Shown in pieces: positions 35,896 to 44,153 of a stretch of DNA of 64,000 nucleotides (the first letter of the stretch is position 1; every line of letters starts with the position of its first letter). Source of the stretch: Bacteroidota bacterium. GTDB lineage: Bacteria; Bacteroidota; Bacteroidia; Bacteroidales; UBA12077. The position numbers were made by a program, and so were the translations under genes. The notes beneath the pieces were generated by a model that was not told the DNA's origin, made no database searches, and saw only the letters and a list, made by a program, of their open reading frames with translations. The DNA is taken from assembly GCA_020444275.1 (NCBI GenBank), contig JAHLLG010000002.1:248001-312000 (forward strand), written 5' to 3'.

Positions 35896-37008
35896 ATGAA
35901 TCAGAAAGAGTTAAACAGTTTGATATTAAAAAAGTACATTGAAGATGTTGATTTGTCTGATATTGATCTTAATGGGGTGGATTTGTCGGAATGCACAATT
36001 AAAAATGTTAGGTTTTCGAAGGAGAACTCAGACAAAGAGCTTAAAAACATAAATTTTAAAAATGCAAAGCTTCAAAATGTTTTTTTCGATAATGCTAAAC
36101 TGGAAAATTGTGATTTCGATGGGGCGAAAACTATTCTCGAACAGGTATCATTTAAACGATGCATACTGGATAAATGTAGATTCAGAAATACATCAATATC
36201 GTGGTGCGATTTTAGATATGCTGAAATAAACTCGGCTACATTTGAGGGATCAAAGATTGACTTCTGTGATTTTTATCGCGCATTTTTGGTTGGTGTAATT
36301 ATATTCCGTAAATCAAAGATATCAAACTGCAGTTTATTTTATACCTATTTTGATGAAGGTTCTACAATTCGCAGAGAAAACCTTAAAAATGGTCAACTAC
36401 TGCAGCAGAGCAAAGTTGCGTATCGTAAATTTTTAATCGATTGGAATACATATGGCACAGGTACAAGAAAAAATGAACAGAACCGTCTGTCAAACTGGGA
36501 CCCTACTGCATCTTTAAAATCAAGGTATGCTGATGCTGAGGATATTTACAAAACCTTGAATGGGCTGTGGATGAGTAAAGGATATTTAGGCGATGCAAAC
36601 TGGGCTTATGTAAAGGGCAAAAAGATGGAACGAAAAAGGTTGATATCTGAGCTTACCTCAACTGAAAAATCTTATTACGAAAAGTTTAAAGATCTCTTTT
36701 TAATTATCTGGAATTACATGTCGGATGCCATGTTTGGATACGGCGAAAGTATGCGAAAGATGATTTTTACATATGTTATTATGGTGTTTTTATTTGCATA
36801 TCTCTATTATTCGTCATCTGAAGTTTCTTTAGCTACTTATACTAAAGCTTTAGGGATAAGCTTTAAAAATATGGTTGCCATGACGCCTGATGAGGTTTCA
36901 AATGTATCTCCTTTTATTGATTTTTTGAATATGATACAAACAACTGTGGGGATATTAATAACAGGAATATTCGGATTTATACTTGGAAATAAAATTAGAA
37001 ATCAATAA
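35896..37008 (+). CDS. Pentapeptide-repeat protein with two-helix channel-like tail
   Basis: 370 residues. Residues about 15-150 are pentapeptide repeats (A/C-N/D-F/L-x-x pattern: DLSDIDLNGVDLSEC, NFKNAKLQNVFFDNAKL), forming a right-handed beta-helix. A linker (about 150-270) follows, then two hydrophobic helices (near 290-308 and 347-367) separated by FKNMVAMTPDEVSNVSP. The layout matches pentapeptide-repeat/Ion_trans_2 proteins, but the K+ selectivity filter (T-V-G-Y-G) is not present. Likely an inner-membrane protein with a cytoplasmic beta-helix; transport function uncertain. Confidence 0.78.
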   Translation: MNQKELNSLILKKYIEDVDLSDIDLNGVDLSECTIKNVRFSKENSDKELKNINFKNAKLQNVFFDNAKLENCDFDGAKTILEQVSFKRCILDKCRFRNTSISWCDFRYAEINSATFEGSKIDFCDFYRAFLVGVIIFRKSKISNCSLFYTYFDEGSTIRRENLKNGQLLQQSKVAYRKFLIDWNTYGTGTRKNEQNRLSNWDPTASLKSRYADAEDIYKTLNGLWMSKGYLGDANWAYVKGKKMERKRLISELTSTEKSYYEKFKDLFLIIWNYMSDAMFGYGESMRKMIFTYVIMVFLFAYLYYSSSEVSLATYTKALGISFKNMVAMTPDEVSNVSPFIDFLNMIQTTVGILITGIFGFILGNKIRNQ

Positions 37009-37029
37009 TGTAATAAAGGTCTTAGTTAT

Positions 37030-37677
37030 ATGAAATCAAAACTAATTATCTGGGATTGGAACGGAACATTATTAAATGACATAGACGCTTGTGTTGATAG
37101 CATGAATATCATGTTATCCAGGCGAAAAATGAAACGGATTACTACAGACTATTATAAAAGCGTCTTTACTTTTCCTGTGCAGAAATATTATGAACAACTT
37201 GGTTTCAACTTTGAAAAAGAATCTTTTGAAGAGTTATCAGTTGAATATATCGATTTATATAAAGAAGCATCGCAAAATGCTCCATTGCAGATCGGATCTG
37301 TTGATGTTTTAGAATCTTTTAAAAGAGCAGATCATAAGCAGATTATACTTTCAGCATCAGAACAAATAGCGCTTGAAACGCAGGTTAAAGAAAGAGACAT
37401 TAGCCAATTCTTCCATTCACTATTAGGGTTAAATAATATACATGCCAAAAGCAAGGTGAATAATGCGATAAATTATATAGAGAAATGGAATATAAAAGGT
37501 GATGAAATTATACTTATTGGCGATACATATCACGATTATGAAGTAGCACAAGCACTGGGTTGTAGAAGTATTTTAATTAACAAAGGACATCAGGATTTAA
37601 ATCAGTTTGATTTTGATCATTCAAATATGGTGATTGATGATTTCTCTGAATTAGTGAGAATACTGGAACTGAACTAA
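37030..37677 (+). CDS. HAD-family hydrolase, phosphoglycolate phosphatase-like
   Basis: 215 residues. Motif I is DWNGT with nucleophile Asp9; the general-acid position is Asn11 in place of the usual Asp. Motif II Ser lies in IILSAS, motif III Lys in HAKSKVNN, and motif IV is LIGDTYHDYEVA. A helical cap (about 15-85) gives the Gph/PGMB-type fold. The substrate is not predictable. It follows the pentapeptide gene by 21 bp. Confidence 0.88.
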   Translation: MKSKLIIWDWNGTLLNDIDACVDSMNIMLSRRKMKRITTDYYKSVFTFPVQKYYEQLGFNFEKESFEELSVEYIDLYKEASQNAPLQIGSVDVLESFKRADHKQIILSASEQIALETQVKERDISQFFHSLLGLNNIHAKSKVNNAINYIEKWNIKGDEIILIGDTYHDYEVAQALGCRSILINKGHQDLNQFDFDHSNMVIDDFSELVRILELN

Positions 37678-37778
37678 GTGCATTATCCGAATAAAAAAAT
37701 CCTGGTAAAATATAAAATAGAACAACTGGTAAAAAACGATCCAACTTCCAATACGTTTTAAATGTTTAGTAATATCAA

Positions 37779-37806
37779 CAATCTTTTGAACAAATTGAAA
37801 AGATTG
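37779..37806. repeat. Hairpin in intergenic region before DAK2-DegV gene
   Basis: CAATCTTTT (37779-37787) and AAAAGATTG (37798-37806) are perfect 9-bp inverted arms with a 10-base loop, about 90 bp before the next start. It could be a weak terminator of the HAD gene or an operator. Otherwise the 220-bp gap appears empty. Confidence 0.35.
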
Positions 37807-37897
37807 ATGTCTTATACACGTATTTTTATGATTGAATAGATGAACTATATTGGTATTTCTGATCAATAAGTTTTATTTTTAATTAAAAAACAGGTTA

Positions 37898-39685
37898 ATG
37901 GAAATTGCTCAAATAGACGGACGTCGATTATACTACACTTTTATAGCTGGAGCCAACAATATTATTAAAAATCAGATACATCTGAATAAAATTAATGTGT
38001 TTCCGGTAAAAGATGGTGATACCGGAACCAATATGGCTTCTACCATTCGCGCAGTTATCGATTCCATCTCTCCCCATAAATCATACAAAATAACAGCCGA
38101 TCGAATTGCCGAATCAACCTTATTGAATGCACGAGGAAACTCAGGAATTATTTTTGCACAGTTCTTATATGGTGTTAGCAATGAAACTGATAATATACAA
38201 ACGATAACGGTTACACAATTTATTGAAAGTGTTAAAAGATCAGTAAGATATGTTTATGATGCAGTCGCTAATCCGGTAGAAGGCACCATGTTAACTGTAA
38301 TAAAAACGTGGGCTGAATTTATGGACACGAATAAAGCCAGGTTTAACGATTTTAATCAACTTTTTGTGCATTCAATTGAGATACTGGAAAAGGAGCTGGC
38401 TGAAACAAAATCAAAGCTGAATGTTCTGAAACAATCGAATGTGGTAGATGCAGGAGCTAATGCATTTGTATTTTTTATTGAAGGGATTATTGATCTTATT
38501 CGTTCAAAGAATATTAAAAGAGTAATGCAGTTAAGAGCTGAAGTGGAAGTTTTTCCTGAAATTGAAGAGCAAATACCTGAAGAAGTTGACTTGCGATATT
38601 GCACCGAAGCCATGATAAAAAATGTTGATTTGACTCAAAAGCAATTATCAAAGCTAGTTCAAGAATATGGAAATTCGGTGGTTGTGGCTGGAGCAGAAAA
38701 AACGAGGCGAATTCATGTACATACTAACGAGCCTGCTAAATTGTTTGACGATTTACAACAACACGGAACAATTACATTTCAGAAGGTTGATGATATGTTA
38801 CGCCAGAGTGATTCAGTGTATAAACGAAAATGGAATATAGCATTGGTAACAGATTCTGCTTGTGATTTATCTCAGGATCTGATCGATAAGTACCAGATTC
38901 ACATGCTACCTATTAATTTGTTTTTTGGCGAAAATCACTATCTTGATAAAACAACCATGCAACCGGAGCAGTTTTACAAAAGATTAAAAACAGATAAACA
39001 TTTTCCAAAAACAGCTCAGGTCAATGAGGTAGCCTTTCGAAACGTATATTCTCATTTAGCGTCGCATTACGATGCCATTATTGCCGTGCATCTAACTGGT
39101 CAGTTTAGTGGTACATTTTTTAGTAGTCAGAAAGCAGCAGAGAAAATAAGTAAAGAATTTCAAAAGCCCATTGCTGTATTGGATTCAAAAAATTTATCTG
39201 GAGCATTAGGGCTGATTGTATTGCGAATAGCCCAAGAAATTGAACGGGGAGAATCCTTCGATAAAATTATTCAGAAAGCTGAACAATGGATTACCGATAG
39301 TCGAATATTTGTAAGTGTAAAAACACTCAAATATATGGTTCGAGGCGGGCGGGTTTCACCCTGGAAAGGTTTAATAGCTAGGTTGCTGAATGTGAATCCG
39401 ATTGTCTCTATGGATGAGAATGGTAAATCCTTAGTATTTGGTAAAACATACAGCCAAAAGTCTAATATGGAAAAGGTTATTAATCATGTAAAAGATATAA
39501 CTCAGGATAGAAAAATTTGGAACTATATTGTATTGCATGCCAATAACGAAAAAGGAGCAGATTGGTATACAAAAGAATTAAAACAACTAACAGGTAAAAA
39601 GCCGACTTCAGTAGTAAACATTTCGCCGGTGATCGGTGCAAATGCTGGTTTAGGAGCTGCTTCTATTGCTTTTATGTACGAATAA
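37898..39685 (+). CDS. DAK2-DegV fusion, fatty acid kinase-like
   Basis: 595 residues. The N-terminal DAK2/DhaL kinase domain (about 1-200) has the NVFPVKDGDTGTNM signature (DGDTG near 39) and GNSGIIFAQ. A middle region (about 225-310) resembles the FakA linker domain. From about 317 to the end lies a DegV domain (TDSACDLSQDL, HLTGQFSGTFFSSQKA, DSKNLSGALG). FakA is the ATP-dependent kinase and FakB (DegV) presents the fatty acid; here the two activities appear on one chain. Likely role: production of acyl-phosphate from free fatty acids, in line with the acyl-ACP synthetase/PlsC fusion nearby. The fatty-acid role is inference. Confidence 0.85.
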   Translation: MEIAQIDGRRLYYTFIAGANNIIKNQIHLNKINVFPVKDGDTGTNMASTIRAVIDSISPHKSYKITADRIAESTLLNARGNSGIIFAQFLYGVSNETDNIQTITVTQFIESVKRSVRYVYDAVANPVEGTMLTVIKTWAEFMDTNKARFNDFNQLFVHSIEILEKELAETKSKLNVLKQSNVVDAGANAFVFFIEGIIDLIRSKNIKRVMQLRAEVEVFPEIEEQIPEEVDLRYCTEAMIKNVDLTQKQLSKLVQEYGNSVVVAGAEKTRRIHVHTNEPAKLFDDLQQHGTITFQKVDDMLRQSDSVYKRKWNIALVTDSACDLSQDLIDKYQIHMLPINLFFGENHYLDKTTMQPEQFYKRLKTDKHFPKTAQVNEVAFRNVYSHLASHYDAIIAVHLTGQFSGTFFSSQKAAEKISKEFQKPIAVLDSKNLSGALGLIVLRIAQEIERGESFDKIIQKAEQWITDSRIFVSVKTLKYMVRGGRVSPWKGLIARLLNVNPIVSMDENGKSLVFGKTYSQKSNMEKVINHVKDITQDRKIWNYIVLHANNEKGADWYTKELKQLTGKKPTSVVNISPVIGANAGLGAASIAFMYE

Positions 39686-39696
39686 AATAAAAAATC

Positions 39697-40479
39697 ATGA
39701 GCTTTTTTGAAATATATATACAGGGTTTAGGAATTATAATGATTTTAATGACCTTTTTATGGATTGTAAGTGTATTTAAAACCAATGCAAGTATTGTAGA
39801 TCCTTTCTGGGGATTTGCTTATGTTTTAGCTGCTATTTGGTATTTCTTGCAAACCAGTGGTTCTGATCCCAGGTCATTCATTGTATTGATTTTAGTAGTT
39901 GTTTGGGGAATGAGATTATCCGTATTTCTGGGATGGCGAAATGCCGGAAAAGGAGAAGATTTTCGATATCAGCAATTTAGAAAAGATTATGGAGAAAACC
40001 GATATTGGTGGGTGAGCTTTTTTCAGGTATTTCTTTTACAAGGTATTCTGGCCTGGTTAATATCATCTCCATTATTAGCCGCTATGTATTACTCAAACGC
40101 AGAGCCTTTAGGAGTTATTGATTTTATTGCGCTGGCAATTTGGGTAGTTGGATTTATATTTGAAGCCGGAGGCGATTGGCAAATGGCTCGATTCAAGTCT
40201 AAACCGGAAAATAAAGGAAAAGTATTAAACAAAGGCTTTTGGAAATACACACGGCATCCGAATTACTTTGGTGATGCAGCAGTGTGGTGGGGATTTGGAT
40301 TATTCGGAATAGCTGCCGGAAGCTATATTACATTCTTAAGTTCTATTTTGATGACATTCCTTTTATTGCGAGTTTCAGGAGTTAGCTTATTGGAAAGAAC
40401 CTTAAAAGATAAGAAACCAGAATATAAGGAGTATATAAAAAAGACCAGTGCATTTATACCCTGGTTTCCTAAAAAGTAG
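39697..40479 (+). CDS. DUF1295 / steroid 5-alpha-reductase-like membrane protein
   Basis: 260 residues with about six to seven transmembrane helices. Characteristic motifs are VDPFWGFAYV near residue 35 and the C-terminal NKGFWKYTRHPNYFGDAAVWWG, the NADPH-binding signature of the ICMT/5-alpha-reductase-like DUF1295 family. Probably a lipid-modifying reductase or methyltransferase-like enzyme in the inner membrane; substrate unknown. It starts 11 bp after the DAK2-DegV gene and precedes a small membrane protein by 3 bp, so the three are likely one operon. Confidence 0.88.
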   Translation: MSFFEIYIQGLGIIMILMTFLWIVSVFKTNASIVDPFWGFAYVLAAIWYFLQTSGSDPRSFIVLILVVVWGMRLSVFLGWRNAGKGEDFRYQQFRKDYGENRYWWVSFFQVFLLQGILAWLISSPLLAAMYYSNAEPLGVIDFIALAIWVVGFIFEAGGDWQMARFKSKPENKGKVLNKGFWKYTRHPNYFGDAAVWWGFGLFGIAAGSYITFLSSILMTFLLLRVSGVSLLERTLKDKKPEYKEYIKKTSAFIPWFPKK

Positions 40480-40482
40480 ATT

Positions 40483-40752
40483 ATGCAGTTTATTAAAGAG
40501 CATATCTGGTTAATCTTATTTGTAATTTGGGGCTTACCGTTAACATTCTACCGAAGCAAGTTTCGAAAAATTGTTTATCAAACAGATCATTGGATCATCA
40601 ATATAAAACCTGTATTTTGGAGAGAAATAAAAGCTCTTTTCGGTAACATGTATCCACAAAATAATACATATGTTCGTTTCAGGAACTTTTATCGGTTTTA
40701 TCTGTTTGTGTACTTTGTTTTATTTATAGTATACATCATCTTATCAAACTAA
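40483..40752 (+). CDS. Small membrane protein, unknown
   Basis: 89 residues, two hydrophobic segments (about 7-21 and 68-87) around a basic, aromatic-rich centre. No family recognised. It begins 3 bp after the DUF1295 gene and ends 5 bp before the peroxiredoxin gene, and this tight spacing supports real expression. Confidence 0.65.
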   Translation: MQFIKEHIWLILFVIWGLPLTFYRSKFRKIVYQTDHWIINIKPVFWREIKALFGNMYPQNNTYVRFRNFYRFYLFVYFVLFIVYIILSN

Positions 40753-40757
40753 AAGTT

Positions 40758-41216
40758 ATGAGTAAAATTCAGGAAGGAAGTAACATACCATCATTTGCTT
40801 TGCTTAATCAACATGGTGAAGAGTTTAATATCGACAGCGTGTTAGGAAAGAAGAACCTGGTAATCTATTTTTATCCAAAAGATGATAGTCCGGGATGCAC
40901 GGCCGAAGCCTGTTATTTCCAGGATCAGTTTGAAGTTTTTAAAGAGGCAAATGCAGAGGTTATAGGCATAAGTGCACAATCGGTTGAAAGTCATAAACGA
41001 TTCGCTGAGAAGCATAGCTTAACTTACACTTTGTTAAGTGATCCCGGAAATAAGATTAGAAAAATGTTTGGAGTACCAACCAGTTTTTTCGGTTTATTAC
41101 CAGGCCGGGTAACCTATATAGTTGATAAAACCGGGAAAGTAATTTATATGTTCAATTCTCAAATTCAGGCAACAAAGCATGTTGATGAAGCGCTAAGGAT
41201 CTTACAAAATTTATAG
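40758..41216 (+). CDS. bcp: Thiol peroxidase, Bcp/PrxQ type
   Basis: 152 residues, a full-length thioredoxin-fold peroxiredoxin. YPKDDSPGCTAEACYFQD holds the peroxidatic cysteine and, five residues later, the resolving cysteine of the PrxQ helix-2 type. Reduces hydrogen peroxide and organic hydroperoxides using thioredoxin. It ends an apparent operon with the DAK2-DegV, DUF1295 and small membrane protein genes, which suggests protection of lipids from peroxidation (inference). Confidence 0.93.
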   Translation: MSKIQEGSNIPSFALLNQHGEEFNIDSVLGKKNLVIYFYPKDDSPGCTAEACYFQDQFEVFKEANAEVIGISAQSVESHKRFAEKHSLTYTLLSDPGNKIRKMFGVPTSFFGLLPGRVTYIVDKTGKVIYMFNSQIQATKHVDEALRILQNL

Positions 41217-41296
41217 CATGAAATTCATTGTTAAAAAATATTAAAGTCTTTCTTGTTCTAATTTGCATATCTGCCTAAAAATGCATATTTTATCAT

Positions 41297-41581
41297 ATGC
41301 AAAAAAGAGATTTAGTAATCATCATTTTCCTTAGTTTACTTATTGTAATTTTCGCCACACAAAATGCAGTGAAGGTTACAGTTTATTTATGGATCGTTCA
41401 GTTTGAGAGTCCATTATCGCTTATAATAATTGGTTCTTTGGTGCTGGGAGCATTAGTAACCTGGTTGTCGTTATTAATGGAGTTAAGAAAGCGAAAAAAG
41501 AAAATAGATAAAAAGGAACAAATTATTAAGGAGTTGAAGGAGGAGATTAATGCAAAAGATTCCTTTAATATGGATATATAA
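41297..41581 (+). CDS. LapA-domain (DUF1049-like) membrane protein
   Basis: 94 residues: helix (about 6-24), FATQNAVKVTVYLW, helix (about 40-62), then a charged coiled-coil tail. The ATQN-x4-V pattern and two-helix layout match LapA/DUF1049 proteins, which in E. coli help couple LPS synthesis and transport. It opens a run of five envelope-type genes. Confidence 0.8.
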   Translation: MQKRDLVIIIFLSLLIVIFATQNAVKVTVYLWIVQFESPLSLIIIGSLVLGALVTWLSLLMELRKRKKKIDKKEQIIKELKEEINAKDSFNMDI

Positions 41582-41653
41582 ACAATATCCGTATTTTCCT
41601 GTAGTAATTTATTGTAGTTAACTAAGGTTATAAAAAATAAAAACTTTAATAAT

Positions 41654-42514
41654 ATGATTAGGTTTACAAAAACTTATACAGCTTTCTATATTTTATCCAT
41701 TACATTTTTATTGATGATTGGGTGTTCTAATCCTCAATCGCAGAAAGAAGTACAAAAGTTGCTTCAGTCGGAGGACAAGCATTTAGAATCCGTTAAATCA
41801 AATGAATTAGAACTGAAGAAATTTCAGCCGGCACAGGATTCCACTAACGATAAAGCAGTTGAAAGTAAAGAAGTAACTCGGCAATATAATGAGAAACAAG
41901 AAACCAACTTGGATAGTTTAAATCGCAAAATAGATCTTTTAAATCAACAAGTTGCAGATTTGGAAAAATCACTGGAGCACGTTAAAAGTAAGTTGCATTC
42001 TCTTGAACAGAATAAATATAAAACAAAAGAAACTGAGTTGACAGAAAAGAAGGAAATCCCAGAAGAAAAAAATCTACACGAGTTAGAGAAAACGAATGTT
42101 AAAGATTTAGTAAAAAAAGAAAAAGAGCCGGGCGAGAAACTATTGGAACGATTAGAAAGTAAAAATACAACAGAAGAAATCAAATCAGATGATTCTGATA
42201 GAACTCTGGTAACAAAAGATACCAGTAAGAATGAATTGTCAAAAATGCCGGATAGTGCTTCAAATAATCCTGATGTAATATTCAAATCGGATAGCAGTAG
42301 TAAATTACAAAAATCAGAAGATGTAAAGAATACCGATTCTGCTGAATTATTGATCAAGAAGAAAACCGAGATTAAACAAAAGAAGTCAAAGGGTGTAGAT
42401 TCAACAACTAAAATTATTACTATTATTCTTGCTGTCGGTCTGGTATTGTTTGTGTTTTTATATATGGTTGGTAAGCATGGAACAGCTAAAAAGAAATCTT
42501 CAACAAAGAAATAA
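41654..42514 (+). CDS. Lipoprotein with coiled coil and C-terminal membrane helix
   Basis: 286 residues. Lipobox LMIGC with Cys near residue 24, then about 220 residues rich in Lys, Glu and Ser with a heptad stretch (LDSLNRKIDLLNQQVADLEKS... near 80-115) and a disordered middle, then a transmembrane helix near 253-272 and a basic tail (KKKSSTKK). A lipidated N-terminus plus a C-terminal helix is unusual and would allow bridging of the two membranes. No family recognised. Confidence 0.7.
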   Translation: MIRFTKTYTAFYILSITFLLMIGCSNPQSQKEVQKLLQSEDKHLESVKSNELELKKFQPAQDSTNDKAVESKEVTRQYNEKQETNLDSLNRKIDLLNQQVADLEKSLEHVKSKLHSLEQNKYKTKETELTEKKEIPEEKNLHELEKTNVKDLVKKEKEPGEKLLERLESKNTTEEIKSDDSDRTLVTKDTSKNELSKMPDSASNNPDVIFKSDSSSKLQKSEDVKNTDSAELLIKKKTEIKQKKSKGVDSTTKIITIILAVGLVLFVFLYMVGKHGTAKKKSSTKK

Positions 42515-42522
42515 AGTGAAAG

Positions 42523-43017
42523 ATGAGTAAGGTGAACCAAACATCAAAACAACGAAAGCAACAGAGCTCGAGCAAAAAAACAAAAGCAAAGGTTAGTAGG
42601 AGTGAACATGGGTTCTGGAACGAAACAAAAGAAAATGTTAGTGAAGGTGCTAAGATTATTGGTAATGAGTTGAATACTATTGGTAAACGATTTGTTAAAG
42701 TTACAGAATCATTGTTGGGAACAGTGCAGAATAAAACCAATGAAATGTACAAATATGGAGTAGAAATAACAAATAATGGTAATGAGATAAATGATTTAGC
42801 AGATCATATAAAGGATGATGTTACCCTTAAAAAACTGCATGCACATAAAAAAGAGTTGGCAGAAAAACTGGGGGTGCATCTTTATAAACTTGTAAAAGAT
42901 AATAAGAATAAAGTTCCGGAGAATTTACAAAGCAATAAAGAATTACTCTCATTCATTAAAGATTTGAAAAAAGCAGATAAAGAAATTTCAGATTACGAAA
43001 AAAATAGAAACAAATAA
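42523..43017 (+). CDS. Basic helical protein, unknown
   Basis: 164 residues, no signal peptide and no membrane helix. A lysine/serine-rich disordered N-terminus (about 1-30) precedes a mostly helical body. The N-terminal part resembles the low-complexity basic regions of nucleoid- or membrane-associated proteins, but I recognise no domain. It starts 8 bp after the coiled-coil lipoprotein gene and is likely co-transcribed. Confidence 0.62.
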   Translation: MSKVNQTSKQRKQQSSSKKTKAKVSRSEHGFWNETKENVSEGAKIIGNELNTIGKRFVKVTESLLGTVQNKTNEMYKYGVEITNNGNEINDLADHIKDDVTLKKLHAHKKELAEKLGVHLYKLVKDNKNKVPENLQSNKELLSFIKDLKKADKEISDYEKNRNK

Positions 43018-43041
43018 AACAGGAATAATTTAAAACATCAT

Positions 43042-43482
43042 ATGGACATGAAAAAAACGAGTATTCAATCAGCAATTAATATCTTGATTTTTATTTGGAT
43101 AGCCGTTTGGCTATACTATGCACTTTTTAATTGGGATGTTTTTGTTGTTAAATTAAACACAAACTTAGGGTTTAATACAGTTCCAACACTACCATTTGTG
43201 CTTTTCTTTTTTATTGGTTTACTTATACTGGTAGTAATGAAGTATATTATTTATTACGATCAGGTACAGGTTGATGCAAGAGATAAAGAGTATAAAGATA
43301 AAATCTCATTGTTGAAAAAGGATATAGAAATACTAAAGTTAAAAGAAGTGCTCTTTAAAATGCAATCAGAGGGTATGAATAAAAGTACAGCTACCGTTAA
43401 TGCACTGCAAGCAAAACTGGATGAGCTTTCAAAAAAGAGAGATGAAAACAATGACGATGAAAAAGAAGAAAAGGAAGAGTAA
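43042..43482 (+). CDS. Two-helix membrane protein with coiled-coil tail
   Basis: 146 residues. Helices near 10-28 and 50-72 are followed by a charged coiled coil (about 75-135) and an acidic end rich in Glu and Asp. The layout echoes the LapA-like protein two genes upstream, though the ATQN motif is missing. Function unknown; 24 bp after the preceding gene. Confidence 0.65.
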   Translation: MDMKKTSIQSAINILIFIWIAVWLYYALFNWDVFVVKLNTNLGFNTVPTLPFVLFFFIGLLILVVMKYIIYYDQVQVDARDKEYKDKISLLKKDIEILKLKEVLFKMQSEGMNKSTATVNALQAKLDELSKKRDENNDDEKEEKEE

Positions 43483-43505
43483 ATTTTAGAATAAACACAT
43501 ATTTT

Positions 43506-44030
43506 ATGAAAACAAATGTTCGATTTAATAACCCTTGGGTAGTTGGTATTCAGGGAGTAATCATGATCATTTTTGGTTTAGCCGCTATAATTAATCCGGA
43601 AATCACGATTACAACCATTACCAGATTTTTTGGAATTTTATTATTGTTAGGTGGCATTTTTCTTATCTTTTTAACGAATTCAAAATCGAATAGTTTACCG
43701 GTATTTTGGATGTACGAAGGGATAGCTAATATTGTAATTGGTTTATTATTCATTGTTTTTCCAAAATTAATCGCAAATATTTTTGTCTTCTTTATTGGTG
43801 TAATAGCCTTAGTTGTCGGAATTCGAAACCTATGGATTTTAGTTAAAAGCAAGCCTAAATTAGTATTATTAAGCTTAATTAGGAATGCGATACTGGTTAC
43901 GTTTGGTTTATTATTTTTGTTCGTGCCTTTTCAGGGAGCCATGGCAATTGTCAATGTGATAGGTGTTGTTGCGTTAATCTATGGTTCAGTAACCGTTTTT
44001 ATGGCATATAAATTATTTCAGATCAACTAA
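43506..44030 (+). CDS. HdeD/DUF308-like membrane protein
   Basis: 174 residues with about six short hydrophobic helices and the repeating G-x-x-x-I-x-P pattern of HdeD (GVIMIIFGLAAIINPE, GIANIVIGLLFIVFPKL, VTFGLLFLFVPF). In E. coli HdeD is linked to acid resistance; the role elsewhere is unknown. Last gene of the 41.3-44.0 kb envelope run. Confidence 0.8.
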   Translation: MKTNVRFNNPWVVGIQGVIMIIFGLAAIINPEITITTITRFFGILLLLGGIFLIFLTNSKSNSLPVFWMYEGIANIVIGLLFIVFPKLIANIFVFFIGVIALVVGIRNLWILVKSKPKLVLLSLIRNAILVTFGLLFLFVPFQGAMAIVNVIGVVALIYGSVTVFMAYKLFQIN

Positions 44031-44084
44031 TAATTCATTAAGGTAAAGCATAGAAAATTATCAGTAAAATAGCAATAAGGTTAT

Positions 44085-44153
44085 ATCTGTTTGAAATTTA
44101 AATAATTATAGTTATTTTTAAATAAAATTATTGTTATTCAATTTCAAACAGAT
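44085..44153 (+). promoter_or_regulatory. Long inverted repeat covering the CPBP gene start
   Basis: ATCTGTTTGAAATT (44085-44098) and AATTTCAAACAGAT (44140-44153) are perfect 14-bp inverted arms, with inner arms AATAATT (44101-44107) and AATTATT (44126-44132). The right arm overlaps the first ATG (44152-44154). In RNA this would fold into a stem that hides the start region; as DNA it could be an operator. Confidence 0.6.

Noticed and set aside
41944-42540. 198-codon minus-strand open frame
   Set aside because: It lies antisense to the coiled-coil lipoprotein gene, whose low-complexity Lys/Glu codons create long serine/phenylalanine-rich frames on the other strand. No domain, no start context.
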